A stretch of 50,086 nt of DNA from NCBI GenBank assembly GCA_002779995.1, contig PEWX01000104.1, positions 1 through 50,086 of the forward strand, read 5' to 3'. Below the pieces are notes generated by a model. The model saw only the letters and a list, made by a program, of their open reading frames with translations. It ran no database searches and had not been told where the DNA came from. This stretch comes from Piscirickettsiaceae bacterium CG07_land_8_20_14_0_80_44_28. Lineage in GTDB: Bacteria; Pseudomonadota; Gammaproteobacteria; Thiomicrospirales; Thiomicrospiraceae. How positions within the stretch are numbered: position 1 is the first letter of the stretch; each line of letters opens with the position of its first letter. Positions 1-10,221 of the stretch are shown here, one piece after another. A program made the position numbers and the translations under genes.

Positions 1-50
1 AGGCGGGAAAGGTGTGAAAAACATCGCCCATGGACGACATTTTAATCAGT

Positions 51-97
51 AAAATCCGCACAGTTCTATTTTGCAAACGCTAAAACGTGCGGATTTT
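51..97 (-). terminator. Inverted repeat across the hldD stop codon, possible terminator
   Basis: AAAATCCGCAC at 51-61 is matched by its exact reverse complement at 87-97, giving an 11-base stem with a 25-base loop. The right arm lies inside the last codons of hldD and the loop contains its stop codon. Read on the minus strand the hairpin ends in TTTT, as expected for an intrinsic terminator. The long loop makes efficiency uncertain. Confidence 0.5.
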
Positions 98-1034
98 CAG
101 TTAACCAAGTCAGATATTTCTCAACTCCTTCAGCAACTGAATGGAATGGCTGATGATACCCAGCCGCCCTAAGCTGTTGGTTATCGGCTTGGGTAAAACT
201 CTGATAGGCTCCCTTTAAATGCTCAGGAAAAGGAATATATTCAATTTCCCCTTTGCCATGAAAGCGAATCACCGCTTCCGCAATATGCTTAAAGGGTTCC
301 GCTGCCGCTGGGCCTAAATTAAAGATACCAGACTGATCCGGGTTTTCCATAAACCACAGATTGACGTTGACCACATCATCGATATACACAAAATCCCGAC
401 TTTGCATACCGGCTTCATAACCATCATAAGCGCCAAACAACTTGACATTTTCGCCAGCCAATATTTGACGATGGAGTTTAAAAGCCACGCTTGCCATATC
501 GCCTTTATGTTGTTCACGAGGACCATAGACATTAAAGTAACGAAATCCTGCCACCTGACTTTCCGCCAACGGCAAAATACGACGCACATATTGATCAAAC
601 TGGAATTTAGAATAACCATAAACATTTAACGGCTTTTCATATTCACGAGATTCAACAAATTCTGGTCCCTCACCGTAAACCGCTGCCGATGAGGCATATA
701 AAAAAGGGATTTTGCGATTTAAACAATAATTCAATAAATCTTTTGAATATTCATAATTATTGTCCATCATATATTTGCCATCCCACTCAGTGGTGGCTGA
801 GCAAGCTCCTTCATGGAAGACACACTCGATATCTGGCAAGCCTTCTTCTGCAAATATCCTGGATTGAAAATCTTCTTTATCTAAATAATCGGCGATATCA
901 CAATCAGCCAAATTAATAAATTTATGACCATTTTTTAAATTATCTACCACAAGGATGTCATTACGGCCTTGCGCATTTAATCCTTTCACAATATTTGAGC
1001 CGATAAAGCCCGCGCCACCCGTGACCACGATCAT
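66..1034 (-). CDS. hldD: ADP-L-glycero-D-manno-heptose-6-epimerase
   Basis: Epimerises ADP-D-glycero-D-manno-heptose to the L,D form used for the lipopolysaccharide inner core; a cytosolic extended short-chain dehydrogenase. The N-terminal Rossmann motif [17 protein letters not shown], the heptose-binding stretch [22 protein letters not shown], and the catalytic YGYSKFQFD (Tyr-x3-Lys) are all visible. I start at the ATG at 1034, which is preceded by GGAGAAG and places the glycine motif at residue 5, rather than at 1100, which adds 22 unrelated residues. At 322 residues it is close to the usual 310. It diverges from the phosphatase-msbA-acyltransferase genes, which also act on the outer envelope. 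Confidence 0.95.
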   Translation of the reverse strand: MIVVTGGAGFIGSNIVKGLNAQGRNDILVVDNLKNGHKFINLADCDIADYLDKEDFQSRIFAEEGLPDIECVFHEGACSATTEWDGKYMMDNNYEYSKDLLNYCLNRKIPFLYASSAAVYGEGPEFVESREYEKPLNVYGYSKFQFDQYVRRILPLAESQVAGFRYFNVYGPREQHKGDMASVAFKLHRQILAGENVKLFGAYDGYEAGMQSRDFVYIDDVVNVNLWFMENPDQSGIFNLGPAAAEPFKHIAEAVIRFHGKGEIEYIPFPEHLKGAYQSFTQADNQQLRAAGYHQPFHSVAEGVEKYLTWLTENPHVLAFAK

Positions 1035-1151
1035 AAACTTCTCCATCATCTGCTTAACAAAGTCTTTCGCTGGCTCAATACACAACAAAACACTGGACAT
1101 TTAACCCATTATTTTATCATTTACGCCACGATAATGGCTAAAAAAGGTAAA

Positions 1152-1853
1152 ATGTGCGCTGATATTTATATGGCTGGGAATATGCTAAAACAACTCTCTG
1201 AACTCTCTTTGCGCGGAAAATTAGCCGCTTGGTTTGAAACCTGGTTTATTGACCATGAAATTTTACGCAAGCTCTACCGAAATTTTCATCGGATATCCGC
1301 AGACGCCTATCGCAGCAACCACCCTTCTGCTCGCTTCCTTAAAAAAGTTCAAAGAAAATATGGTATTAAAACCATTGTCAGCATGCGCCGAGCTGAAAAC
1401 AAAGGGCCTTATCTTTTTGAAAAGGCGGCTTGCGATAAACTCGGGCTAACCTTGGTTCACCATGTTATGTCCTCGCGAAGATTGCCTGAGGTAGACGAAA
1501 TCATCAAAGCCAAAGAATTGCTGGAAACGGTCGAGTATCCCATCCTCATTCACTGTAAGTCTGGTGCTGACCGAGCCGGAATCATGAGCGTCTTTTACAA
1601 GCATTTCATCCTCAAACAGCCAATTCAAGAAGCCGCTTCAGAACTCAGCATGAAATATGGCCATTTTCGCTGGGCTAATACCGGCAAACTCGACTATTTT
1701 TTTGATGCCTTTATGACCTATGAAAAACAACATCCCGAAGTTACATTTTTAGAATGGGTGACCCAATATTACGATAAGCCCACTTTAAACCAGCAATTTG
1801 TCAGTGCCGGTTGGGCAAATATTGTTGTTGATAAACTCTTAAAACGCGAATAA
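1152..1853 (+). CDS. Dual-specificity/tyrosine phosphatase-like protein
   Basis: A cysteine-dependent phosphatase of the PTP/DSP fold: the P-loop HCKSGADRAG gives the CX5R signature with Cys135 and Arg141, preceded by the strand YPILIH. Family members act on phosphoproteins, phospholipids or sugar phosphates; the substrate here cannot be read. No signal peptide is evident, so it is probably cytosolic. It ends 9 bases before msbA and an LpxL-type acyltransferase follows, so a role in lipid A, core or membrane-lipid dephosphorylation is a reasonable inference. The start is uncertain: ATG 1134 has no ribosome site, ATG 1152 has AAGG four bases upstream and is used here, and ATG 1182 is also possible. 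Confidence 0.75.
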   Translation: MCADIYMAGNMLKQLSELSLRGKLAAWFETWFIDHEILRKLYRNFHRISADAYRSNHPSARFLKKVQRKYGIKTIVSMRRAENKGPYLFEKAACDKLGLTLVHHVMSSRRLPEVDEIIKAKELLETVEYPILIHCKSGADRAGIMSVFYKHFILKQPIQEAASELSMKYGHFRWANTGKLDYFFDAFMTYEKQHPEVTFLEWVTQYYDKPTLNQQFVSAGWANIVVDKLLKRE

Positions 1854-1862
1854 GGCCAAATT

Positions 1863-3602
1863 GTGTTCGATAAACAAACGCTCCGTTTATATAAACGATT
1901 ACTCAGCTACATCAAACCCTACTGGAAAGTGGTACTGCTTACCTTGGTGACACTTATCATTACCGCCAGTATGGAACCGCTGATGCCGGCACTACTCAAA
2001 CCGCTCGTGGATGACAGCTTAATTGCTAAAGATCCAGATGCCATTTTGCACATTCCATTATTAATTATGCTGGTATTTATTATTAAAGGAATCACCGAAT
2101 ATATCAGCAAAGTCACTAGTGAATGGGTTGCCCATAAAGCGATTTTAGATATTCGAGCTGAAATGTTTGCCAAAATGAACCGCCTGCCACAACAAGCACA
2201 TACTGATTACACTATGGGCAAACTACTCTCTAAAATCACTTATGATGTCCTTCAAGTTGGAAACACCCTTAGCCAGGCTTGGATTGTGATTATTCGCGAC
2301 ACCTTTATTATCCTCGGCTTAGTTGGGTTTCTTCTCTATACCTCTTGGCAACTCACCCTGCTCATGCTACTCATTGGCCCCATTGTTGCCATCATTATCA
2401 GCCGCGCCAGTAAGCTTATGCGAAGCTCCAGCAAAGAAATGCAAAGCAGTATGGGAGAGCTTACGTCTCGATTAGAAGAAGGCTTAAACGGTCATAAAGA
2501 CATTAAAATTTACAATGCGGAACAGTATGAAGAAGCACGCTTTTTTAAGACGGCTGAGACCCTTCGAAAACATACTATGGCGGTTGTTAAAGTCGCATCG
2601 CTCAATGTTCCACTGGTTCAAATTCTCGCTGCTATCGCACTTTCAGGTGTGCTGTATGTCGCTTCACTGATGTCGGCTCAAGACTTGTTTACCCCCGGTG
2701 AGTTCATTGCCTTTATTACCGCCATGGCAATGATTTTTGATCCTATCCGTCGTTTAACCAGCATTAACCAAACCATCCAAAAAGGCATGGCTGCCGCTGA
2801 AAGCATCTTTGACCTACTGGATCAACCGAATGAACCTGACCAAGGCCATCAAAACCTTCAAAACCCGAAGGGTGAAATCCAATTTAAAAGTGTTACTTTC
2901 TACTATAAGGGCACCGAAACGCCTGCTTTAAAAGATTTTTCATTAACCATTCCCGCCAAAAAAACCACTGCTCTAGTTGGGCAATCTGGTAGTGGTAAAA
3001 CGACTCTAGCGAATTTAATTACTCGGTTTTATGAAACCGACGCGGGCGACATCTTAATTGATGGTCATTCCATTAAGAGCATCGAATTACACAGTTTGAG
3101 ACAAAATATTGCCCTAGTCAGTCAAAATGTTATTTTATTTAATGACACCGTTGCCGCTAACATTGCTTATGGCCATACTGAATTTGATGAAGAAGCCATT
3201 ATCGCAGCGGCTCAAGCCGCTCATGCCTGGGAATTTATTGAGAAAATGCCACAAGGCCTCAATACGATGATTGGTGAAAATGGAGCCTTACTCTCTGGCG
3301 GGCAACGCCAACGCATTGCCATTGCCAGAGCTTTTCTAAAAAATGCCCCCATTCTCATATTGGATGAAGCCACCTCTGCATTAGACAACCAAAGTGAATA
3401 CGCCATCCAACAGGCTATGAATGCGCTCAGACAAAACCGAACGGTGATCATTATCGCCCACCGGCTCAGCACCATTGAAAATGCCGATAATATTGTTGTT
3501 CTGGAAGGTGGCACACTCAAAGAACAAGGAACCCATACATCACTCATGGCATTTAATGGTATTTATCGAGCCTTATACCAACAAGGCACGCCCATTGAAT
3601 AA
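1863..3602 (+). CDS. msbA: Lipid A export ATP-binding/permease protein MsbA
   Basis: Inner-membrane ABC exporter that flips lipid A-core across the cytoplasmic membrane. A six-helix transmembrane domain occupies about residues 15-310 and an ABC domain about 335-579, with Walker [11 protein letters not shown], signature [14 protein letters not shown], Walker [13 protein letters not shown] and switch histidine AHRLS. The 579-residue length equals the family norm. It starts with GTG at 1863, 9 bases after the phosphatase gene. Its last codons overlap the TTG start of the acyltransferase by 8 bases, so the two are probably translationally coupled. Other lipid exporters share this architecture, but the neighbours favour MsbA. 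Confidence 0.9.
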   Translation: MFDKQTLRLYKRLLSYIKPYWKVVLLTLVTLIITASMEPLMPALLKPLVDDSLIAKDPDAILHIPLLIMLVFIIKGITEYISKVTSEWVAHKAILDIRAEMFAKMNRLPQQAHTDYTMGKLLSKITYDVLQVGNTLSQAWIVIIRDTFIILGLVGFLLYTSWQLTLLMLLIGPIVAIIISRASKLMRSSSKEMQSSMGELTSRLEEGLNGHKDIKIYNAEQYEEARFFKTAETLRKHTMAVVKVASLNVPLVQILAAIALSGVLYVASLMSAQDLFTPGEFIAFITAMAMIFDPIRRLTSINQTIQKGMAAAESIFDLLDQPNEPDQGHQNLQNPKGEIQFKSVTFYYKGTETPALKDFSLTIPAKKTTALVGQSGSGKTTLANLITRFYETDAGDILIDGHSIKSIELHSLRQNIALVSQNVILFNDTVAANIAYGHTEFDEEAIIAAAQAAHAWEFIEKMPQGLNTMIGENGALLSGGQRQRIAIARAFLKNAPILILDEATSALDNQSEYAIQQAMNALRQNRTVIIIAHRLSTIENADNIVVLEGGTLKEQGTHTSLMAFNGIYRALYQQGTPIE

Positions 3603-4518
3603 TCGTCAAACTTTTCAACTCAGCTTTCTGAAGCCCCAATATTGGGGAATCTGGTTAGGTTTTGGGCTGCTAAGACTGCTTGGGTGGTTGCCCTATCGAC
3701 TTAAAATGGCTATTGGAAAAAAAATAGGACACTTGCTCTACTACCTTGCGCCTAAAAGAAAACAAATCGCCCAACGTAACCTTGAAAATTGCTTTCCAGA
3801 AAAGTCTGCTGCTGAAATAGCCTTGCTCACTCAGCAGCATTTTGAATCACTGGGTATCAGCCTTGCCGAAACCGCGACCAATTTTTGGGGTCGCTATCGT
3901 AAACACGCCAACAACAACGAATCTCAATACTTTCATTTTCACGGTCTAGAACATTTTAAAGCCGCCCAAGGTCAGGGCATTTTATTAGTCGTTCCGCACT
4001 TCACCACAATGGAAACCACCGGATTGATGCTCACCTATGTAACTGACTTTAGACCCATTTATAGACCGCATGATAATCCATTAATGGAAGCCTTAATTAC
4101 CCAAAGTCGAAGCATTACCAACACCCCTGATCCAAACCAATATTCCAGCATCCCCATCTCAAATAAAGATACCAGAGGCATTCTCCAAGCATTACGACAA
4201 AACCAAGTCATTTGGATTGCACCCGACCAACGCTATCGTGCGAAAGGAAGCATCAATGTGCCTTTTTTTGGTATAGATGCCCCAAGCAACCCAGGGATAT
4301 GTAAACTCGCAAAACGGACCAACGCCGCAGTCATTCCGGTTTTTACACGACGAATCGACCTAGATTATCATCTAACTTTTTTACCGCAACTGGATCATTT
4401 TCCCAGTGAGGATCATTATCAAGACATCTTAAGGCTTCACAAACTGTATAAAGTCGAAATTATCAAGAATCCCAGCCAATATCTATGGACACACAATCGC
4501 TGGAATATTAAATTATAG
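3595..4518 (+). CDS. LpxL/HtrB-family lipid A acyltransferase
   Basis: Lysophospholipid-type acyltransferase predicted to add a secondary acyl chain to lipid A at the inner membrane. A hydrophobic N-terminal segment ([21 protein letters not shown]) is followed by the catalytic HX4E motif in [11 protein letters not shown] and the later family motif [21 protein letters not shown]. An in-frame reading begins at 3475 inside msbA. I chose the TTG at 3595 because AAGG lies 8 bases upstream, the protein then begins right before the membrane segment, and the overlap with msbA falls to 8 bases. At 307 residues the length fits the family. Whether it is LpxL or LpxM in specificity cannot be decided. Confidence 0.85.
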   Translation: MNNRQTFQLSFLKPQYWGIWLGFGLLRLLGWLPYRLKMAIGKKIGHLLYYLAPKRKQIAQRNLENCFPEKSAAEIALLTQQHFESLGISLAETATNFWGRYRKHANNNESQYFHFHGLEHFKAAQGQGILLVVPHFTTMETTGLMLTYVTDFRPIYRPHDNPLMEALITQSRSITNTPDPNQYSSIPISNKDTRGILQALRQNQVIWIAPDQRYRAKGSINVPFFGIDAPSNPGICKLAKRTNAAVIPVFTRRIDLDYHLTFLPQLDHFPSEDHYQDILRLHKLYKVEIIKNPSQYLWTHNRWNIKL

Positions 4519-4611
4519 CCACATCACTTCAAGCATATCTAAGATGACACCCGCCGATAAGCATGGTAGGCTATCGCACTTAAAAAACTCTCTTTTTTTC
4601 GGAAGCTAAAG

Positions 4612-5289
4612 ATGCTCATTTCAAACCAAAAAAATTTTATTTTTATCCATATCCCAAAAACAGCTGGTACCTCAATCGCAAAAAAACTGCGCCCTTACGC
4701 TAACCCCAGAACCATGACCCCCTGGCGAGCCATTCGCAGAGCACTGCCGATTGGTGGCGCTGTTAACCCTCAAAGAGCTTGGTTTGAGATGCATGATACG
4801 GCTGAATTTGTGCGTAAAAAGCTTTCTGCGGAAGTTTACGACCACTATTTTCGTTTTGCCTTTGTTCGATCTCCCTATACCCATGCCTATTCGCACTATC
4901 ATTTTTTAAAAACTTATGCCTATAAAAAATATGCCAACATAGTTAATCAACAAACCTTTGAAGCCTACCTTGAATGGCGGTTAAAAAGCAATCAAAAAGC
5001 CTTCCGAACCCGTGTACAGCGTTTTGCACTGCTAGCAGATCAAACCAGTTTTATATACGATCAACAGGGTGAATGCCTTGTTAACTATATCGGACGATTT
5101 GAGCATATTCAGCAAGATTGTGAACAACTGGCACAACAATTGGACATCCCAGACCTTAAACTTGAGCATCATCGCAAAGGTACTTATAAAAGAAGCTTAA
5201 CCCCTTCGGAACTGAGCCAAGCAGAACGAGATCTCATCCACGAACTCTATAAACGTGATTTTGAGAATTTTCAATACCCAAAACAATAA
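4612..5289 (+). CDS. Sulfotransferase family 2 protein
   Basis: Predicted PAPS-dependent sulfotransferase. The N-terminal IHIPKTAGTSI matches the 5'-phosphosulfate-binding loop (lysine and threonine contact PAPS) and RFAFVRSPYTHAYSHY matches the 3'-phosphate-binding motif of the Sulfotransfer_2 family, whose members sulfate carbohydrates. The protein has 225 residues and no signal peptide, so it should act in the cytosol. GGAAG precedes the ATG by 7 bases. It lies 93 bases after the acyltransferase in an envelope-related block, suggesting a surface glycan or lipid acceptor, but the acceptor is not known. Confidence 0.8.
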   Translation: MLISNQKNFIFIHIPKTAGTSIAKKLRPYANPRTMTPWRAIRRALPIGGAVNPQRAWFEMHDTAEFVRKKLSAEVYDHYFRFAFVRSPYTHAYSHYHFLKTYAYKKYANIVNQQTFEAYLEWRLKSNQKAFRTRVQRFALLADQTSFIYDQQGECLVNYIGRFEHIQQDCEQLAQQLDIPDLKLEHHRKGTYKRSLTPSELSQAERDLIHELYKRDFENFQYPKQ

Positions 5290-5361
5290 CACCCACCCAA
5301 ACTCTAAAACGGATTAACTGAATTCACTCAAATATCAGGATTCGGTTATGGTATTGAAAAA

Positions 5362-5370
5362 TGCTATAAT
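5362..5370 (+). promoter_or_regulatory. Extended -10 promoter for ppc
   Basis: TGCTATAAT is a perfect extended -10 element (TG-n-TATAAT) ending 41 bases before the ppc start. The -35 position (5342-5347) is poor, which is usual for extended -10 promoters. Confidence 0.55.
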
Positions 5371-5411
5371 CCCTCCCATTACTCAAATTTTAAAAACCTA
5401 CGGATAAAATA

Positions 5412-8201
5412 ATGGCTACGGAACATCGTGATAAGCAACTTCGATCTCGTGTAAAACTATTAGGCTCTCTGCTTGGAGAAGTCATTGAAACCCAAGTTGG
5501 TAAAACGACTTTAGATGCAATTGAAAAGCTTAGAAAAGGCTATATTCGACTCCATGATAAAGAAGATCCACAATTACGCACAGAGCTTAAAGCGTTTATT
5601 GAAGCACAAACCCCTGAAAATTTGATCCTAATCATCCGAGCTTTTAACCTCTATTTTAGTTTGGTCAATCTCGCTGAAGAAGAGCACCAGTTTCATGAGC
5701 GCCAAAGCCAACTCAAATCAGATGGCCCTTTATGGATGGGGTCTGTACTCAATACTATTGGCGAGTTCAAGCAAGATGGGCTGACGGCTGATGAAGTTGA
5801 AACCTTAATCAACAAGCTATGCTATATCCCGGTATTTACAGCACACCCTACTGAATCAAAACGACGCGCGGTTATGGAAAATTTACGTCGTATCTTCTTA
5901 ACATTGGGGGAATTAAATGAGGCAGAAGCCTATAACAATCCTTATGCACAAGAAGAAGTCATCAAGCGATTACAGTACCAAATTCAAGTATTGTGGAAAA
6001 CTGATGAAGTCCGTCGTTTAAAGCCAACGGTTGAAGATGAGATTCGTAATGGAATCTATTATTTCCGTCAATCTCTATTTAAAGCCGTCCCCACTGTCTA
6101 TCGCTACATGGAGAGGGCGCTAGCGCGTCATTACCCAAACGATGCAATAGCCACCCCTAATTTTTTAACCTTTGGTTCATGGATTGGCGGGGATAGAGAC
6201 GGCAACCCTTTTGTGACGCATAAAACAACCGTTAACGCCCTTTTAATGCAAAGTCGCGCAGTGATGTATGAATACCAAAAACGCATTTTTGAACTCAGCT
6301 CACACTTAACCCAGTCACGTTATATTACCAAGATTAAACAAGAAGTGATTAATCGAGCAACCATTATTGATGCTGACTTGCAAGAAAGGGTGTTTCACAA
6401 ACGTGCTGACCGTTTCAGGGATGAGCCCTATCGCCGTTTTCTTTATCTCATTAATGGTCGCTTGCAAGACAATCTTAATTATATAGAAGCCCAACTGAAT
6501 GGCGAAAATGTCGATAAACCCAAATTTGGCTATCGTAATGAAGCAGAATTCTTAGATGATTTAGAACTTATTTACGCGTCTCTTTGCAGTCATGGCGATA
6601 AAGAAGTTGCCGATGCCAGCCTAAAAGATTTAATTCGCCTAGTCCAAACCTTCGGTTTCTATTTAATGCGCCTGGATATTCGTCAAGAGTCAACGGTTCA
6701 TACCAATGCGGTCACCGACTTACTGTCTCATCTTGACATTGACTACCCAAGCTTATCGGAAGCAGAAAGACTGGATCTGTTAGCGCAGCACATTTCTTCA
6801 CCCACCATTATCGATACGCAGCACCTCGATCTAAAGAAGATGACCGTAGAAGTGTTAAAAGTATTTGATGTCATGCGCACAATGCGAGAAGAAATCAGTG
6901 AAAAAGCCTTTAACAATTACGTGATCTCGATGACCCATGAAGCCAGTCATGTGATGGAGGTTTTGTTCTTAGCCCACCAAGCAGGTCTCGCCGGCTACAA
7001 TGCAGGAAAACCCTATTGTAAAATTCGGGTTTCGCCTTTATTCGAAACCATCCAAGACTTAGAGCACATTGTCCCGGTTACTTCAGCACTGTTTGACAAC
7101 CCGACCTATCATGCCTTGCTAAAAGCATCCGGTAATCAACAAGAAATTATGTTGGGATATTCAGATTCCGCTAAAGATGGGGGTAACCTCTCTTCTGCCT
7201 GGACGCTCTATCAAGCACAGCAACAAATTATGAAGCTGGCAGACAGCTACGATATCGACTGTCGTCTATTCCATGGCCGTGGTGGTACAGTTGGCCGTGG
7301 TGGCGGGCCAACCCACAGTGCCATTTTGTCACAACCCACTGGCACCGTGCGAGGGCAAATCAAATTCACTGAACAAGGTGAAGTTTTATCCTATAAATAC
7401 AGTAATGCCGAAACCGCCATGTATGAGCTTTCCATGGGGATTACAGGCTTAATGAAAGCCAGTAAAGGCATCGTCAAACCCTCAAAACCTGATAACCCCG
7501 CTTATTTAGAAGCCATGCAAAAACTTTCTAAAGAAGGTGAATTGGCTTTCCGTGAGCTAACCGATCACACCGAAGGTTTCTTTAAATTCTTTTACGAAGC
7601 AACCCCGGTGACAGAAATTGGCCTCTTGAATATTGGTTCACGGCCTTCTCACCGCAAAAAAGACAATTTATCCAAGTCTTCAATTCGTGCCATTCCATGG
7701 ATTTTTGGTTGGGCTCAAGCCAGATTAACTTTCCCGGCATGGTATGGTACCGGCTACGCACTCCATAATTGGGCAAAAAATCAATCCGATGCCCAATTAA
7801 AAGAAATGTATGAGCATTGGCCTTTCTTTAAAAGCTTGCTCAGTAATATTCAGATGGCTCTCTTTAAAACCGATCTTATTATTGGCAAAGGATACAGTGA
7901 ACTCGGCATGGATCGAGTTCAATCTGAAAAAATTTATAACATGATTTCAGAAGAACATATTCGCTCTGTAGAAACCTGCTTAGACATTAGCGGTAACGAC
8001 TACCTAATGGCAGATACGCCACAGGTCGCTTTATCTTTATCGCGTAGAACCCCTTATTTGGAACCACTTAACCACATACAAATTGCGGTTTTAAAACGGT
8101 ATAAGGATGAAAACTTAACGGATGAAGAGCGGGAAGCTTGGCTAACCCCTTTGCTGAACAGTATCAATGCGATTGCTGCAGGCATGCGTAATACGGGTTA
8201 A
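5412..8201 (+). CDS. ppc: Phosphoenolpyruvate carboxylase
   Basis: Carboxylates phosphoenolpyruvate with bicarbonate to oxaloacetate, replenishing C4 intermediates; in an autotroph with an incomplete citric acid cycle this is a main entry to oxaloacetate. The catalytic histidine motif FTAHPTESKRR, the SWIGGDRDGNPFVT motif, GYSDSAKDGG, FHGRGGTVGRGGGPTH (catalytic loop) and the conserved C-terminal MRNTG are all present. At 929 residues it is slightly longer than the E. coli enzyme (883). It appears monocistronic, with its own extended -10 promoter. Confidence 0.97.
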   Translation: MATEHRDKQLRSRVKLLGSLLGEVIETQVGKTTLDAIEKLRKGYIRLHDKEDPQLRTELKAFIEAQTPENLILIIRAFNLYFSLVNLAEEEHQFHERQSQLKSDGPLWMGSVLNTIGEFKQDGLTADEVETLINKLCYIPVFTAHPTESKRRAVMENLRRIFLTLGELNEAEAYNNPYAQEEVIKRLQYQIQVLWKTDEVRRLKPTVEDEIRNGIYYFRQSLFKAVPTVYRYMERALARHYPNDAIATPNFLTFGSWIGGDRDGNPFVTHKTTVNALLMQSRAVMYEYQKRIFELSSHLTQSRYITKIKQEVINRATIIDADLQERVFHKRADRFRDEPYRRFLYLINGRLQDNLNYIEAQLNGENVDKPKFGYRNEAEFLDDLELIYASLCSHGDKEVADASLKDLIRLVQTFGFYLMRLDIRQESTVHTNAVTDLLSHLDIDYPSLSEAERLDLLAQHISSPTIIDTQHLDLKKMTVEVLKVFDVMRTMREEISEKAFNNYVISMTHEASHVMEVLFLAHQAGLAGYNAGKPYCKIRVSPLFETIQDLEHIVPVTSALFDNPTYHALLKASGNQQEIMLGYSDSAKDGGNLSSAWTLYQAQQQIMKLADSYDIDCRLFHGRGGTVGRGGGPTHSAILSQPTGTVRGQIKFTEQGEVLSYKYSNAETAMYELSMGITGLMKASKGIVKPSKPDNPAYLEAMQKLSKEGELAFRELTDHTEGFFKFFYEATPVTEIGLLNIGSRPSHRKKDNLSKSSIRAIPWIFGWAQARLTFPAWYGTGYALHNWAKNQSDAQLKEMYEHWPFFKSLLSNIQMALFKTDLIIGKGYSELGMDRVQSEKIYNMISEEHIRSVETCLDISGNDYLMADTPQVALSLSRRTPYLEPLNHIQIAVLKRYKDENLTDEEREAWLTPLLNSINAIAAGMRNTG

Positions 8202-8289
8202 ACGAGTTACCCATAAGCTAATAAAGGTTACTTGTCAGGTCTTAATGATTCAAACAGACATGCAAGTAACACTTTTAAAATAAATACGT

Positions 8290-8295
8290 TATAAT
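8290..8295 (+). promoter_or_regulatory. Candidate -10 box for panD
   Basis: TATAAT lies 35 bases before the panD start. No convincing -35 element is visible 17 bases upstream. An 8-base inverted repeat (GTTACTTG at 8227-8234, CAAGTAAC at 8263-8270) sits just upstream and could instead be the ppc transcript end. Confidence 0.4.
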
Positions 8296-8330
8296 TTGCA
8301 ACCCAAATGATTCACTGACAGGTGTCTAGT

Positions 8331-8723
8331 ATGCAAATCACTTTGCTAAAATCAAAATTACATCGCGTTACCACGACTCATGCAGAGCTGGACTATGAAG
8401 GCTCTTGCGCGATTGATGGACATCTTCTGGAAGTAGCGGGCATTCGGGAGTATGAACAAATTCAGATATATAATATCAATAATGGTGAACGCTTTACCAC
8501 CTATGCGATTCGTGCAGAAGAGCATACCGGTATTATTTCAGTGAATGGTGCCGCAGCACACAAGGCCAGGCCTGGTGATTTATTGATTATTGCAACCTAT
8601 GCCACTTTAGACGAAAAAGAAGCGGAAAATTTCCAGCCGATTATGGTCTATTTCAATGATAAAAATGAAATCACCCATACGCGGAACACCATCCCTAAAC
8701 AAATGCAACAACATTCTGCTTAA
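8331..8723 (+). CDS. panD: Aspartate 1-decarboxylase (pro-enzyme)
   Basis: Converts L-aspartate to beta-alanine for pantothenate synthesis. It is made as an inactive chain that cleaves itself at Gly24-Ser25, seen here in YEGSCAID, to form the pyruvoyl cofactor. An ATG at 8331, with AGGTG upstream, puts this site at exactly the family position, so I prefer it to the GTG at 8322. At 130 residues it is near the E. coli length (126). Its stop codon (8721-8723) overlaps that of the convergent stator gene. panB and panC, the other branch of the pathway, lie a few genes away on the opposite strand. One CCAGGCCTGG copy (8566-8575) encodes part of ARPG. Confidence 0.95.
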   Translation: MQITLLKSKLHRVTTTHAELDYEGSCAIDGHLLEVAGIREYEQIQIYNINNGERFTTYAIRAEEHTGIISVNGAAAHKARPGDLLIIATYATLDEKEAENFQPIMVYFNDKNEITHTRNTIPKQMQQHSA

Positions 8724-9451
8724 AGCTTTTCGATCGTAATTTTTGAAACGTCAGCATTTTTATAAGGCACCAAAATAATTTCAACCCGTCTATTTTTTTG
8801 ATAGGCCTCTAGCGTATCAGAAGTATCTAAAGGCCGGCTATCTGCTACGCCGATAACTTCAGCGCGATTGGGCAAAACCATGCCTTCATTCACTAATAAT
8901 TCAATCACCGCTGCAGCCCGTGCACTGGATAACTCCCAGTTGGATTTAAATCGCCCACCACTCACTGGCCGCTTATCGGTATGACCAATCGCCTTCACAA
9001 GCGTTTCATCATCAATATAAGGCCGTAATTTTTTTAATTCCGTTATAAAGCCATCTTTTAAAGTTGCTCTGCCGGTTAAAAATGAAATGTTCTCCGCAAA
9101 GCTAACTCGAATCAACTTTTCGTCTTGATCAAGGGTCACCCTAATATCACTGTCTTGATTCGACAAGGCATAGGTCTCGACCACACTTTCATATAAAGGC
9201 TTCAAGTCTTCAATCGGGGTTTCTCCCTTATGCTCTTGAGGGACTTCCTGTGACTGAAAATATTGAACCTGTGTCTGTGATAAATCTGAGCCATGACCCA
9301 ACGTAGACGTAAGGGATTTAACCACAGCCTCATATTTTTTAGCATCTATGGTAGACATAGCAAATAATAAAACAAAAACCGCCATCAACAATGACATTAA
9401 ATCCGCAAACGTCGCTAACCAAGGTGGACAATCAGCTGACTTATCACTCAT
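8720..9451 (-). CDS. pomB: Flagellar motor stator protein, MotB/PomB type
   Basis: Stator B subunit that anchors the ion channel to peptidoglycan. Residues 9-33 form the single membrane helix beginning [15 protein letters not shown], with the ion-binding aspartate at Asp17. The C-terminal OmpA-like domain carries [10 protein letters not shown] and [16 protein letters not shown]. The helix resembles sodium-driven PomB (WMATFADLMALLM) more than proton-driven MotB, so sodium coupling is inferred. At 243 residues it is shorter than Vibrio PomB. Its start overlaps the pomA stop by ATGA, and its stop overlaps the panD stop on the other strand. Confidence 0.85.
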   Translation of the reverse strand: MSDKSADCPPWLATFADLMSLLMAVFVLLFAMSTIDAKKYEAVVKSLTSTLGHGSDLSQTQVQYFQSQEVPQEHKGETPIEDLKPLYESVVETYALSNQDSDIRVTLDQDEKLIRVSFAENISFLTGRATLKDGFITELKKLRPYIDDETLVKAIGHTDKRPVSGGRFKSNWELSSARAAAVIELLVNEGMVLPNRAEVIGVADSRPLDTSDTLEAYQKNRRVEIILVPYKNADVSKITIEKL

Positions 9452-10221
9452 TCGGTCACCCCACCATCTTGTGCAGTCGTCGTTTGTTCAAGATAGGGTG
9501 AGAGTAGCTCACGCATCATACTTGGGTTCTGGCCTTCACTTATAGCGGTTAGGGCTTCAATAATGAGCAACTGACGAAGCGATTCTTCAAGCACCCAAGT
9601 ATTCATTTTATCTGCCATTGGCAGCGCAAATAGGTTCGCAATCATGGCGCCATAAAGGGTCGTTAACATGGCAACCGCCATCGCAGGACCAATACTAGAG
9701 GGATCAGATAAATTGGAAAGCATTTGAATCAAACCAACCAAAGTACCAATCATGCCAAAAGCAGGCGCTGCACCACCAATGGAGGAAAACACCCCCGCAC
9801 TGGTATTAACCCTTTCAACAAATAATTTATTTTCTTCTATCAACGATTGGCGAACCAACTCTTTTGAATAACCATCCACCAACATACGAATGCCATGCTG
9901 ATAAAAGGAATGAGGAACCGCTTCGTTATCCAAAGCCAAAAGACCATTCTTTCGAGAAATCCGCAATAAATCATCTGTCAAATCCACCAATTCATTTTTA
10001 TCTCTAATGTCATTTGAAGGCATCAGAATCTTAAACGACAAGACCATTGCATGGTAGGTTTCATTAAATGAATAACGAATCATGGTTGCAGCAATGGTTC
10101 CACCGATAACGATCATAAGACCGGGGATATTAATAAAAATTAATATAGAAGACCCCATTGCCATTGCGGTCACAACAATGAGAATACCTAAAAACAAACC
10201 AATAAATGTTGAAAAACTCAT
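9448..10221 (-). CDS. pomA: Flagellar motor stator protein, MotA/PomA type
   Basis: Stator A subunit of the flagellar motor, an inner-membrane protein of the MotA/TolQ/ExbB family. Four hydrophobic segments lie near residues 4-24, 30-50, 150-172 and 181-203. The diagnostic APAFGMIGTLVGLIQML stretch and the 257-residue length match sodium-type PomA (253) better than E. coli MotA (295). The start overlaps the panC stop by four bases (ATGA) and the end overlaps pomB by four, so the stator pair is translationally coupled to pantothenate synthesis genes. Confidence 0.85.
   Translation of the reverse strand: MSFSTFIGLFLGILIVVTAMAMGSSILIFINIPGLMIVIGGTIAATMIRYSFNETYHAMVLSFKILMPSNDIRDKNELVDLTDDLLRISRKNGLLALDNEAVPHSFYQHGIRMLVDGYSKELVRQSLIEENKLFVERVNTSAGVFSSIGGAAPAFGMIGTLVGLIQMLSNLSDPSSIGPAMAVAMLTTLYGAMIANLFALPMADKMNTWVLEESLRQLLIIEALTAISEGQNPSMMRELLSPYLEQTTTAQDGGVTE

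Noticed and set aside
2-52. Possible tail of a plus-strand gene ending GRHFNQ-stop at 50-52
   Set aside because: Only 16 codons are visible and two other frames are also open for part of the stretch, so no gene can be supported.
3475-3594. N-terminal extension of the LpxL-type gene into msbA
   Set aside because: It would overlap msbA by over 120 bases with no family similarity; TTG at 3595 has a good ribosome site.
8227-8270. Inverted repeat GTTACTTG/CAAGTAAC between ppc and panD as a terminator
   Set aside because: Loop of 28 bases, short AT-rich stem and no T run; too weak to list separately.
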